A stretch of DNA of 64,000 bases from an uncultured Sphingomonadaceae bacterium. Lineage in GTDB: Bacteria > Pseudomonadota > Alphaproteobacteria > Sphingomonadales > Sphingomonadaceae. Below the pieces are notes generated by a model. That model had not been told where the DNA came from. It made no database searches and saw only the letters and a list, made by a program, of their open reading frames with translations. This document shows positions 41,533-49,788 of the stretch, piece after piece. The stretch covers positions 1,116,001 through 1,180,000 of the forward strand of contig CANMFX010000001.1 in assembly GCA_947497315.1 (NCBI GenBank), in the 5' to 3' direction. The position numbers and the translations under genes are program-made. The stretch's first letter is position 1; each line of letters starts with the position of its first letter.

Positions 41533-43113
41533 ATGGTCGAGACGTTAACGGGTCACAATCGGTCAAACGGTATTTCCTACACGGAGTTGCTGGAAGGCGA
41601 CAAAGTGCGTGCTCCCGAAGTATATTTTGAAGAATCTCCGATGGAGCCCGGCCTGACAGAAGTGGAGGTCAGCCGGTACTGGACGAAAGAAGAGCATGAC
41701 CGCGAGGTGAAAATGCTCTGGAAACGCGTCTGGCAAATGGCTTGCCACAAGGATGATATCAAGGATGTCGGTGACACCCATGTCTACGATATTGCAGGAC
41801 TGTCGTTCATCGTTGTGCGTGTCTCTGAAGACGAAATTAAAGCCTATCCCAACAGCTGTATGCACCGCGGCCGTGCGATTTGCGACAATCATAAAAAGGG
41901 CCAGAAGGCACTGCGTTGTCCGTTCCATGGCTGGTCGTGGGAATTAGACGGGAAGCTGAAAGAGGTGCCATGCCAGTGGGATTTCCCGAGCGTCAGTGAA
42001 GAAACCCATAGCCTGAAAGAAGTGCGCGTTGGCGAGTGGGGTGGATTTGTCTTTATCAATCCCGATCCAAATTGCGAGCCGTTGGAAGACTTTCTGGGCG
42101 ATCTCGATCGGCATTTCCAGATTCCGTTCGAGCGGCGCTATAAAGCGGCGCATATGATCAAGCGGCTTCCGTGCAACTGGAAAATTGCGCAGGAAGCTTT
42201 CATGGAATCCTATCATGTGGTCGGTACGCATCCCGAATTGATGCCGGCCTTTGCCGATGCGAACAGCAAATATGACGTTTGGCACAATGTGTCGCGCGCA
42301 ATGTCCGCGCACGGTGCGCCAAGCCCGCATACTGATCTTGAAAATCCCGATCCGACAGCTTTTCCGGATCAAAAGGCGTTTCAAAGTTTTATCCATCCGA
42401 TCAGCAAGCACACGTTCAAACGGCTGGAAGAAAACCGGGTCGAGGTCTCTTTACCCAATGGCAAAAGCGGCATTTTCGATATGGAAGCCAATTATATCGA
42501 AGGCGATTTGAAATCGGCTGATCCTCATATGTGCAATTGGATCGGCGGTAAAATCGCACCGGAAGAGGAAGATATGCCGATGGTGTTCACTGACGTCTCT
42601 GCACATATGATGCGGGACGAGGCAGCGCAGGCCCGGCGCGAAGAAATGCGTCCGACATGGGGCGATGATGTTGACAAGATCAGTGACGCCGATCTCACAG
42701 ACGCCATCTTCTACAGTGTGTTTCCGAATATGAGCCCCTGGGCGGATTTCAATCCGATCTTTTATCGCTTCCGCCCCGATGGTGATAATCCTGAGCAATC
42801 ATTGCATGAGGTCATGTTCATGGTGGCCTTGCCCGAAGGCGCCGAACGCCCTGAGCCGGCAAAATGCACGTTCCTTGATTTGCACGATGATTATACGGAA
42901 GCGACCGAGTTCGGCAGCTATTTGAACAAGGTGTTCAATCAGGATTATATCAATCACAAGGCCATGCAGAAGGGCGTAAAAAATCAACCGCACGGTGTTT
43001 CTATCTTCGCCCAATATCAGGAAAGCAAGATCCGTCATTTCCATGAAACACTGGAAAAATGGCTGACGAGTAAGGAGCCACCCAAAAGTCCCAAGCTCGA
43101 GGCGGCTGAATAG
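41533..43113 (+). CDS. Rieske non-haem iron oxygenase, alpha subunit
   Basis: A 526-residue Rieske oxygenase large subunit, longer than the usual 420-460. The [2Fe-2S] motif is CMHRGRAIC...CPFHGWSWELDG (Cys-x-His and Cys-x2-His). The mononuclear iron site includes QEAFMESYHVVGTHPE. Extra sequence sits mainly in the catalytic domain. The start is ATG 41533 with CAGGAGA upstream; the track begins 28 codons earlier without ribosome-site support. Electron-transfer partners (ferredoxin, reductase) and a beta subunit are absent from the window, so they must be encoded elsewhere. It may hydroxylate or demethylate an aromatic, terpenoid or steroid-like compound. Confidence 0.92.
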   Translation: MVETLTGHNRSNGISYTELLEGDKVRAPEVYFEESPMEPGLTEVEVSRYWTKEEHDREVKMLWKRVWQMACHKDDIKDVGDTHVYDIAGLSFIVVRVSEDEIKAYPNSCMHRGRAICDNHKKGQKALRCPFHGWSWELDGKLKEVPCQWDFPSVSEETHSLKEVRVGEWGGFVFINPDPNCEPLEDFLGDLDRHFQIPFERRYKAAHMIKRLPCNWKIAQEAFMESYHVVGTHPELMPAFADANSKYDVWHNVSRAMSAHGAPSPHTDLENPDPTAFPDQKAFQSFIHPISKHTFKRLEENRVEVSLPNGKSGIFDMEANYIEGDLKSADPHMCNWIGGKIAPEEEDMPMVFTDVSAHMMRDEAAQARREEMRPTWGDDVDKISDADLTDAIFYSVFPNMSPWADFNPIFYRFRPDGDNPEQSLHEVMFMVALPEGAERPEPAKCTFLDLHDDYTEATEFGSYLNKVFNQDYINHKAMQKGVKNQPHGVSIFAQYQESKIRHFHETLEKWLTSKEPPKSPKLEAAE

Positions 43114-43117
43114 CGCC

Positions 43118-43525
43118 TTGGAGTCTGTACCGGAAGGATTTGCACCGGCGACATTTTCCAGCGGTTTTCTGGATGTTGCCGGTCCATATTTCACCCGCAA
43201 AGAGGCAGATCACATCGCCGTTGGTATCCGGATATCGGAAGGGCATTTGAACGGTATCCAGGTTGCGCATGGCGGTGTGCTTACGACCTTGGCCGATGTG
43301 GCTCTCAGCTACCAATTATTCGTTAGCGAAAAACCGCGATTGCCCATCGCCACAATCAACCTCAATACGAATTTCCTTAGCGGCGCAAAACTGGACGATT
43401 GGGTCGTGGCCCATGCGCATATCGACCGCAAGGGCAAGCGGACCGCCTATTGCCATGGCGAAATTATTGCCGGTGAGCGATTATTGATGACGATGACCGG
43501 GGTTTTCGCGCTGCTGCGAAAATAG
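43118..43525 (+). CDS. PaaI-type hot-dog thioesterase
   Basis: A 135-residue hot-dog-fold protein of the PaaI/4-hydroxybenzoyl-CoA thioesterase group. The signature is VAHGGVLTTLADVALSYQLF (HGG...D), followed by TINLNTNFLSGAKLDDWVVA and the central strands. It starts at TTG 43118, four bases after the Rieske stop, with only a weak GGCGG upstream, so the exact start is uncertain. Probably hydrolyses an acyl-CoA side product and is co-transcribed with the Rieske gene. Convergent with luxR. Confidence 0.87.
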   Translation: MESVPEGFAPATFSSGFLDVAGPYFTRKEADHIAVGIRISEGHLNGIQVAHGGVLTTLADVALSYQLFVSEKPRLPIATINLNTNFLSGAKLDDWVVAHAHIDRKGKRTAYCHGEIIAGERLLMTMTGVFALLRK

Positions 43526-43529
43526 CAGA

Positions 43530-44342
43530 CTAGTCGGTCGCCCCGAGATAGCCGAGCTGGCCAGCTTTGAAAATCGTCTGACCGCGATTGACGCTGTTCA
43601 ATTTCTGCCCGGCACGATTGACGTGATAGCGGATCGTTGCATGGCTGAGCGACAGGATCATGCTGATCTCCTTGTCGGTTTTGCCGATGGCGGCCCAATG
43701 CAGGCATTCCGCTTCGCGTTTGGACAGGATGCAATTGGTCGGCATCCTGTGTTTCTTGCGCATCGCCAGCACATAGCCGGTGACAAAGCGGCTGGTGACG
43801 ATGGATAGAAAATCCGAGTATATACGATAAGGTTCACTCAGATCAGTGACGCTATAATCTATTGGTGTAAAGCTGACCGCAGCGATCTGACCGAATGGCA
43901 GGTGAACCGGAATCAAGATAGCGGATTTGGCAGTCGCACCGGTTTCGTAAAAATCCTTAAGGTCAATCTCGTCCAGATATTCGTTTTGCCAATGGCCATG
44001 AAAGCCATCGGCATTGCACCAGATTGGCTCGCTTTCATAACGGCAGGCGCGGGGCAGGGGCGAACTGAGTGCCAGCCTGGTATCTTCCCACCAGCGCTCG
44101 CCTTCGGCGACCCAGCCGAAAATATCCTTGTTGATAAGTTCACCCTCGGCATCGACCAAATGGGCTTTTGACGAGATATCCGCGCTTACGGCAATGCGAA
44201 AGCCATAGGATTGTGCGATCTTGTGGATTGCTTCTGCAGCAGACCTGATTTCCCCCGCGTTAGTGATAGTAACGCTGTCCACATTCCGGCGAAATGTAGC
44301 CTTTGAAACATCAGGTATTTCCGCGACGAAATTCTCAGCCAT
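43530..44342 (-). CDS. LuxR-type regulator with autoinducer-binding-like domain (solo)
   Basis: A 270-residue LuxR-family regulator. The N-terminal half resembles an autoinducer-binding domain: WQNEYLDEIDLKDF keeps the Trp-x3-Tyr spacing, though the following Asp-Pro pair is Asp-Phe; ILIPVHLPFGQIAAVSF carries the conserved Gly. The C-terminal GerE-type HTH reads LSKREAECLHWAAIGKTDKEISMILSLSHATIRYHVNRAGQKL. There is no LuxI synthase in the window, so it is a solo that may sense AHLs or another small molecule. An AHL-lactonase-like gene lies 2.5 kb upstream. A TGTTTGGTT/AACCAAACA repeat is 62 bp before its start. Confidence 0.85.
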   Translation of the reverse strand: MAENFVAEIPDVSKATFRRNVDSVTITNAGEIRSAAEAIHKIAQSYGFRIAVSADISSKAHLVDAEGELINKDIFGWVAEGERWWEDTRLALSSPLPRACRYESEPIWCNADGFHGHWQNEYLDEIDLKDFYETGATAKSAILIPVHLPFGQIAAVSFTPIDYSVTDLSEPYRIYSDFLSIVTSRFVTGYVLAMRKKHRMPTNCILSKREAECLHWAAIGKTDKEISMILSLSHATIRYHVNRAGQKLNSVNRGQTIFKAGQLGYLGATD

Positions 44343-44403
44343 AGTAACGCTCGTCCTCCCAGGAGCCCTTATTTGGACTCTCGATTTGCGTCACTTGTCG
44401 CGT

Positions 44404-44429
44404 TGTTTGGTTTTGCAGTCAACCAAACA
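44404..44429. promoter_or_regulatory. Inverted repeat TGTTTGGTT-N8-AACCAAACA upstream of luxR
   Basis: Perfect nine-bp arms with an eight-base spacer in the 134-bp gap between the lipoyl-domain gene and luxR. No T-run follows on the minus strand, so it is more like a regulator binding site than a terminator. Confidence 0.5.
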
Positions 44430-44476
44430 TTACTATTAATATTGGTAGGGCTTTCGCCAGCCGCCTTCGCGGATGC

Positions 44477-44710
44477 TTATTCAATCGTACCGATTAACTC
44501 GCCAACCGGATATTCTTCTCCTGTCGTATCGATCAGGATTTTGAGTTTTCCGGTGGCAGGAGATTCAACTTCCTGTGTCGATTTATCATTTTCCAGGGCA
44601 TAGATTTCCTGCCCCTCGGTCACGTCGGAACCATCGGGTACAAGCCATTCTGCCAGCGTCCCGACTTCCATGCTGAAACCCAGTTTTGGTATGCGTATTT
44701 CAGTAGCCAT
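44477..44710 (-). CDS. Free-standing lipoyl-domain protein
   Basis: A 77-residue protein consisting of one biotinyl/lipoyl domain: EIRIPKLGFSMEVGTLAEWL, then YALENDKSTQEVESPATG with the lipoyl Lys in ENDKST, and a final strand. In 2-oxoacid dehydrogenases this domain is fused to a large E2 acyltransferase, but here the reading frame ends after the domain. Start ATG 44710 lies two bases after the E1 beta stop; the track adds 19 codons from E1 beta. It thus forms an operon E1 alpha, E1 beta, lipoyl carrier, and must rely on an E2/E3 from elsewhere or work as a mobile H-protein-like carrier. Confidence 0.9.
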   Translation of the reverse strand: MATEIRIPKLGFSMEVGTLAEWLVPDGSDVTEGQEIYALENDKSTQEVESPATGKLKILIDTTGEEYPVGELIGTIE

Positions 44711-44712
44711 TT

Positions 44713-45705
44713 TCACCCCAATATTTTGCGAATTTCGCGTTCGATATCGTCTTCGCTGAACATCCATGCTTTCTCGATAGCGGGGGAGAAAGGCACTGGC
44801 GCATAGCCAGATCCGACCCGGCCGACAGGCGCTTTGAGTTCAGAGAATAATTCTTCGTGAATGCGTGAAGAAATTTCCGCACCGGTGCCAAAATTCTTCA
44901 CGGCTTCATGGACGACCACGGCAGCCTTGGTCTTGGCGACACTTTTCAGCACAGTTTCTTCGTCGAAAGGCGCTATTGTACGCAGATCGACCACTTCACA
45001 GGAAATCCCTTCGCTTGCGAGCTTTTCGGCAACCGCATGGGACGCGCCGACACCTCGCCCATAGGTGATCAGGCTGACGTCAGTTCCTTCCCGCGGAATC
45101 GATGCCTTGCCCAATGGGACAACATGGTCGGGTGCAGGAGCAGGGCCCTTGGTGAAATATGTTGGCGTATTCTCGATAAAGATTACCGGATTATCATCCA
45201 TAATCGACGAGTAGAGCAGACCATAAGCGTCCGCTGGATTGGATGCTGCGACAACCTTCAGGCCAGGGACATGTGCCAGCCATGCTTCCAGCATATCACT
45301 ATGCTGCCCGCCAAGGCCGGTGCCGGCACCGGTGGTGGTCCGGATGGTGAGCGGTACGCTGGTCTGTCCACCGGACATGAAACGCAGCTTGGCCGCATGA
45401 TTCACAATCTGATCCATCGCCACGGTAATGAAATTCATCAACATGATTTCTGCCACAGGGCGATAGCCAACAAGTGCCGAGCCGACGGCGGCGCCGACAA
45501 TTGCCTGCTCCGAAATCGGCGTCGAGCGGACCCGGTCTGTTCCATATTGAGCAGACAGGCCAGCCGTGACTTTGAACACTCCGCCGCCCTGTTCGTCCGC
45601 AATATCTTCGCCGAGCAGAATGACTTTGTCGTCATCTGCCATGGCCTTGTTCATCGCCATGTTACAAGCTTGGGCGAACATGATTTCTGCTGGCTTCTCA
45701 CTCAT
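44713..45705 (-). CDS. 2-oxoacid dehydrogenase E1 component, beta subunit
   Basis: A 330-residue E1 beta (transketolase pyrimidine-binding and C-terminal domains). It begins MFAQACNMAMNKAMADDDKVILLGEDIAD and has GTDRVRSTPISEQAIVGAAVG (Glu activating ThDP), IRTTTGAGTGLGGQHSDMLEAW and YGRGVGASHAVAEKL, ending with a typical FSPAIEKAWMFSEDDIEREI. The protein fits acetoin/pyruvate/branched-chain type E1 beta and the substrate cannot be fixed. It overlaps the E1 alpha stop by ATGA. Confidence 0.94.
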   Translation of the reverse strand: MSEKPAEIMFAQACNMAMNKAMADDDKVILLGEDIADEQGGGVFKVTAGLSAQYGTDRVRSTPISEQAIVGAAVGSALVGYRPVAEIMLMNFITVAMDQIVNHAAKLRFMSGGQTSVPLTIRTTTGAGTGLGGQHSDMLEAWLAHVPGLKVVAASNPADAYGLLYSSIMDDNPVIFIENTPTYFTKGPAPAPDHVVPLGKASIPREGTDVSLITYGRGVGASHAVAEKLASEGISCEVVDLRTIAPFDEETVLKSVAKTKAAVVVHEAVKNFGTGAEISSRIHEELFSELKAPVGRVGSGYAPVPFSPAIEKAWMFSEDDIEREIRKILG

Positions 45706-46685
45706 GCTGCAATCTCCACGTCGAGAACATCGATGCGATATTCATCGCCTGGAGGATATGGCGCGTCGAGCGCAAATTGGGCAGCTTCTTCAATCGTCGC
45801 CGCATTTTTGGCTTCAATAGCTGCGATATCTGTCTCACTGATCTGCATATCGAGCAGCTGCTGGCGGAGGATCGGCATTGGATCGTCTTTCAGCGCCTGC
45901 TCCATTTCTTCTTCGGGGATATAGTGGCTGGTATCGCCCAGCAGGTGCCCGTGAAAACGGAATGTCATTGCCTCGATCAATGTCGGTCCGTTTCCGGCGC
46001 GTGCATATTCGACGGCCTCTTTTGCTGCGGCATACATTTCGCTGGCGTCATTGCCATTGACCCGCACAGACCGCAGGCCAAGGCCATCGCCGCGCTGCTT
46101 GATGGTTTCGGATCCCGTGGTGTCGCGCATATGGGTATGCTCACCATAATGATTGTTCTGACACAGGAATATTACCGGCAGTTTCCAGATCTGCGCCATG
46201 TTCAGGCCTTCGTGGAATGCACCGATATTGGAGGCGCCATCGCCAAAGCAGCAGACCGTTACCTTGCCATCTTTTTCCAGCTGGCTCGCCAGTCCCAGAC
46301 CATTGGCGATCGGTATGCCCGATCCGACAATGCCTGTCGTCACCATCACTCCGGTTTCGGGATGAGTAATATGCATTGGGCCGCCCTTGCCCTTGCAGGT
46401 TCCTGCCATCTTACCGGCAAACTCGGCCCAAAGGTCTTTTGAAGGAATGCCTTTGGCTAGCTGGTCGTGCAGACCGCGATAGATTGTGACGAGATAATCT
46501 TCCTGATTGACCGCCGCCATCATTGCGGCAGAGACCACTTCCTGTCCGCGCACGGGATAATAGACGATTTGCAATTGTCCGGCGCCGATCATTTTACGGA
46601 ATTTGATGTCCGACTGCATGATCAGGTCGGCTCGGGTAAAGATGTCAATCAGCACATCTTTGTCTGCCATCTGTGTATCGCTCAA
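45702..46685 (-). CDS. 2-oxoacid dehydrogenase E1 component, alpha subunit
   Basis: A 327-residue ThDP-binding E1 alpha. The ThDP motif is CFGDGASNIGAFHEGLNMA followed by LPVIFLCQNN. Also visible are YYPVRGQEVVSAAM and the phosphorylation-loop-like FRFHGHLLGDTSHYIP. It starts at TTG 46685 behind AAAGGAGCG; an in-frame ATG at 46670 is the alternative. Oxidatively decarboxylates a 2-oxoacid (or cleaves acetoin) and transfers the acyl group to the lipoyl carrier downstream. It leads the E1 alpha-E1 beta-lipoyl operon. Confidence 0.94.
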   Translation of the reverse strand: MSDTQMADKDVLIDIFTRADLIMQSDIKFRKMIGAGQLQIVYYPVRGQEVVSAAMMAAVNQEDYLVTIYRGLHDQLAKGIPSKDLWAEFAGKMAGTCKGKGGPMHITHPETGVMVTTGIVGSGIPIANGLGLASQLEKDGKVTVCCFGDGASNIGAFHEGLNMAQIWKLPVIFLCQNNHYGEHTHMRDTTGSETIKQRGDGLGLRSVRVNGNDASEMYAAAKEAVEYARAGNGPTLIEAMTFRFHGHLLGDTSHYIPEEEMEQALKDDPMPILRQQLLDMQISETDIAAIEAKNAATIEEAAQFALDAPYPPGDEYRIDVLDVEIAA

Positions 46686-46791
46686 GGCTTCGCTCCTTTA
46701 ATGATTACCCTCTGCCGGGGAATTTGCTCTAAAATCTACATAGCGCAGGCAGGGGTACTCGCCACTATTGTTATAGGGAGTAGGGCCTTTT

Positions 46792-47562
46792 TCAGCTTGT
46801 GCCAGGACCGCCCAGATCAAGCGCTTGCGCCTGTGGAATAGTGGCCCAGAAATCCGGGTCATGCCCATAGAAAATTCGCGCTCCGTCTCTTTGTAACTGC
46901 GATAGTTTTTCCAGTGACCCACGATATTGATCCACATTATAGCAATGATCGGGCAGATGCATCTTGTCCAGCGAACGCCGCATGTTGCAGCAATCGGCAG
47001 CAAGCACTGCCTCGCCGGTTGCAGTCTTCACTCGAACTGATTGATGGCCGGGCGTGTGACCTGCGGTTGGAAAAATGACGACAGTGCCGTCACCAAACAG
47101 GTCAAGTTCACCGGCGATGCGTTTAACCGGCTGACCGGTGTCAAAGTCCTGCAGGTCATAAGCAGTATCTTCACCAGTCATGCCAAAATCCCATTCCTGA
47201 CCTTGCACGATGATGGTGGCATCGGGAATCAGCGCGTTGCCACCGGCATGGTCGATATGGAGATGCGAGTTGATGACATAGTCGATCTGTGCCGGATCAA
47301 TGTCGAGCGCACGCAATCGATCGGCAACGCTTTCTCCCCGCGGCATATCAACAATCTTGCCGAGTCCTTTTTCCATTCCGACAAACCGGTCGCTGAAGCC
47401 GGTATCGAAGAGCACCAGACCGCCGGGATGATCGATCAGGAAGACGCAGGCCGGGACTTTGGCCTTGCCCGGCTCGCCGTCCAGAAAGAAGCTCATCGGC
47501 AGGGTGATATAGCCGCAGGTAAAGGCGTAGAGCAGGACGCCTTCATCATTACTGGTCCTCAT
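46792..47562 (-). CDS. Metallo-beta-lactamase-fold hydrolase, AHL-lactonase-like
   Basis: A 256-residue metallo-beta-lactamase protein of the N-acyl homoserine lactonase-like group (AttM/AiiA relatives). Zinc ligands are in NSHLHIDHAGGN (HxHxDH), TAGHTPGHQSVRV, LAADCCNMRR and YGHDPDFW. In AiiA a Tyr three residues after the bridging Asp aids catalysis; here that position is Asn, so lactonase activity is not certain. The ATG has GGGGGAGGAG upstream. It may hydrolyse a lactone of the catabolic route or quench AHL signals. The LuxR solo nearby makes the latter worth testing. Confidence 0.86.
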   Translation of the reverse strand: MRTSNDEGVLLYAFTCGYITLPMSFFLDGEPGKAKVPACVFLIDHPGGLVLFDTGFSDRFVGMEKGLGKIVDMPRGESVADRLRALDIDPAQIDYVINSHLHIDHAGGNALIPDATIIVQGQEWDFGMTGEDTAYDLQDFDTGQPVKRIAGELDLFGDGTVVIFPTAGHTPGHQSVRVKTATGEAVLAADCCNMRRSLDKMHLPDHCYNVDQYRGSLEKLSQLQRDGARIFYGHDPDFWATIPQAQALDLGGPGTS

Positions 47563-47596
47563 GTTGGTTCTCCTCCCCCTGAATAATATCAGATTG

Positions 47597-48568
47597 TCAT
47601 GCTTCTGGTTTTATCGCCAGTGTCTGAGTCGTACCGGTTACGGAATAGATGGTTTCCATCCCTGGCCGCGCACCGCCGCCAACAACTGTAATGCCGCTCG
47701 GTATTTCCATGTCGCTGACCGCGAAGCCATGGCGGGGCTGACCAAGAGGCTCTCCAGAAGACCATTGCATGGTTTCAAGATTCAATATGTGACGATCAGC
47801 AAGGACCTTTCCGGCGCTGAGCGACTCGCCTCCAAATATATGAAGTCGGTTGCCATCGACAAAGGCGCCATGGCCGCCGCGCCCGATGGGCATGTCTGGC
47901 AGACTCTCCCAACGGTCTTCGGTTAAATGATAGACGTCTACCTGCGTCATCTCGGTGCCATTTGCGGCGCTGCGTCCACCGGTGATATATAACAACGGCC
48001 CGGAACGAGCGATGGCATGGGAATGGCGCGCCATCGGCATCGGCTGCACGGCTGACCATGTGTCGGCCGCAATATCGTAGCGCCACATGGTGTCGAGATC
48101 TTTTCCGTTGTCCTGCCCGCCAACCAGATAGAGCGCGCCGCCAAAGTGGGTCATTGCATGTTGGCCGACTGGATGCGGCAGCTTGCTGATTTCGGTCCAG
48201 CTGCCAGTCGCAGGATCATGGCGAAAAAGACCGGCCTCTTGATCCGCCTCAAACGGCAACGCGACATATCCTCCCGAAGCATAAACATGCTTGTCATCGG
48301 CCGCCATCGCCACATGATGCAGCGCCCGTGGAAGTTTGCCGCAGGCCGACCAGCCGCCCGATTTCAAGTCCAGCGTTTCGCAGCTGTCGAGTACCCGGAA
48401 CAGTCCGATACCGCCAGCGACATAGAGTTGACCGTCGAGCGTTGTTGCGTGAATTTCGGAACGCGCTTCGTTCATTCCGTCGTTCCAGCCGAGCGAGGTT
48501 CGAGCCAGAAAACCGGCGCCGATGACCAGAAGGATCAGCACGAGCGTGGAGACGAGAAATTTCTTCAT
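47597..48568 (-). CDS. Membrane-anchored Kelch beta-propeller protein
   Basis: A 323-residue protein with an N-terminal membrane anchor or signal (KKFLVSTLVLILLVIGAGFL) and about six Kelch repeats, recognisable by repeated double-Gly strands: GQLYVAGGIGLFRV, KHVYASGGYVAL, GALYLVGGQDNGKD, LLYITGGRSAANG, NRLHIFGGESLSA and ITVVGGGARPG. The propeller is likely periplasmic. Kelch repeats bind proteins or sugars; no enzyme motif is seen. Same strand as, and 34 bp upstream of, the lactonase-like gene. Confidence 0.87.
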   Translation of the reverse strand: MKKFLVSTLVLILLVIGAGFLARTSLGWNDGMNEARSEIHATTLDGQLYVAGGIGLFRVLDSCETLDLKSGGWSACGKLPRALHHVAMAADDKHVYASGGYVALPFEADQEAGLFRHDPATGSWTEISKLPHPVGQHAMTHFGGALYLVGGQDNGKDLDTMWRYDIAADTWSAVQPMPMARHSHAIARSGPLLYITGGRSAANGTEMTQVDVYHLTEDRWESLPDMPIGRGGHGAFVDGNRLHIFGGESLSAGKVLADRHILNLETMQWSSGEPLGQPRHGFAVSDMEIPSGITVVGGGARPGMETIYSVTGTTQTLAIKPEA

Positions 48569-48689
48569 GGAAGCGATATGCCATAGTATCGGGAAATCGC
48601 CACCCCTCGGCTGCTATCAAAGCTGCCAGTTATATCATGGACCATAGGTGATCTATCAGGCTGCAAATATTGCGTAACGGGAGAAGATA

Positions 48690-49691
48690 ATGACCGACAA
48701 CAGACAGTGGCTGATCAACGGACGTCCCAAAGGCCGCGGGTTGGTGGACGATGATTTCAAGAAAGTCGTGACACCCGTTCCGGAAGTTGCCGAAGGTCAT
48801 GTGCTGGTCAAGAACGAGATTCTCGGTTTCGACCCCGCGCAAAAAGGCTGGATGGAAAATATCGGCGGCTATGTCGCGCCGACTGAGATTGGTGAGGTCA
48901 TGCGCGGAAGCGGTGTTGGCACCGTGGTCGAATCACGCGATCCGAAATTTGCGGCTGGTGACAAGGTCATGGGCATGCTGCGCTGGCAGGATTATGCCAT
49001 GGTTCCCGGCAGCGAATTGAACAAGGTTCCCGATGATGAATTGCTGGGCGCGAATCTCGGCGCGCTGGGAACAACCGGTATGACGGCCTATTTCGGCCTG
49101 CTCAAACACGGCCGGCCACAACCGGGCGACACATTGGTGGTCTCGGGTGCAGCGGGTGCAACTGGCTCGATGGTCGGACAGATTGGCAAAATTGCCGGAT
49201 GCCGCACCATTGGTATCGCAGGCGGCAAGGAAAAATGTGACTGGCTGACCCAGGATGTCGGCTATGATCATGCGATTGATTATAAAAATGACGATGTTCG
49301 CGCGAAACTGAAAGAGCTGTGCAACCAGTCGATCAATGTCTTCTATGACAATGTCGGTGGCAGCATTTTGAATGACGCGTTATCCCACATCGCCATGCAC
49401 GCCCGGGTGGTGATTTGCGGCGGAATTTCCCGCTATGAAAAAGGTGATATGCCAGCCGGTCCGGAAAATTATTTCAATCTGATCTTCAAGCGCGGGACAA
49501 TGTCCGGCTTTATCGTGCTCGATTATATGAGCGAATATCCCGAAGCGCAAAAACGGATGCGTCAGTGGATCAAGGAAGGAAAAATCACCTTCAAGGAAGA
49601 CATTCAGGAAGGTTTCGACAATATTCCCAATACGCTGAAGCGGCTGTTTGCAGGCCAGAATTTCGGTAAGCAAATGTTGCGGCTCGACTAA
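48690..49691 (+). CDS. NADP-dependent MDR-superfamily reductase (PTGR/CurA-like)
   Basis: A 333-residue zinc-free MDR reductase. Begins QWLINGRPKGRGLVDDDF (typical CurA start) and shows FDPAQKGWMENIGGYVAP, LGALGTTGMTAYFGLL, VVSGAAGATGSMVGQIGKIAG (cofactor loop), FYDNVGGSILNDAL and RVVICGGISRYEKGD. Reduces conjugated carbonyls with NADPH. GGGAGAAG precedes the ATG. It opens the right-hand plus-strand block, followed after 97 bp by the tandem acyl-CoA dehydrogenases. A second, similar gene at 56291 is present. Confidence 0.92.
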   Translation: MTDNRQWLINGRPKGRGLVDDDFKKVVTPVPEVAEGHVLVKNEILGFDPAQKGWMENIGGYVAPTEIGEVMRGSGVGTVVESRDPKFAAGDKVMGMLRWQDYAMVPGSELNKVPDDELLGANLGALGTTGMTAYFGLLKHGRPQPGDTLVVSGAAGATGSMVGQIGKIAGCRTIGIAGGKEKCDWLTQDVGYDHAIDYKNDDVRAKLKELCNQSINVFYDNVGGSILNDALSHIAMHARVVICGGISRYEKGDMPAGPENYFNLIFKRGTMSGFIVLDYMSEYPEAQKRMRQWIKEGKITFKEDIQEGFDNIPNTLKRLFAGQNFGKQMLRLD

Positions 49692-49788
49692 CGCGCTACT
49701 GGGCTGGTTCTTCCTTCGGGCTAACTATTTGCGCAGTGCCAGCCTTTCGCAGTCTGCAATATGACGGTTTGATTACGAGAGGGAAATT

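Noticed and set aside
44908-45924. 338-codon plus-strand ORF
   Set aside because: Antisense to the E1 beta and E1 alpha genes, both with clear ThDP-enzyme motifs.
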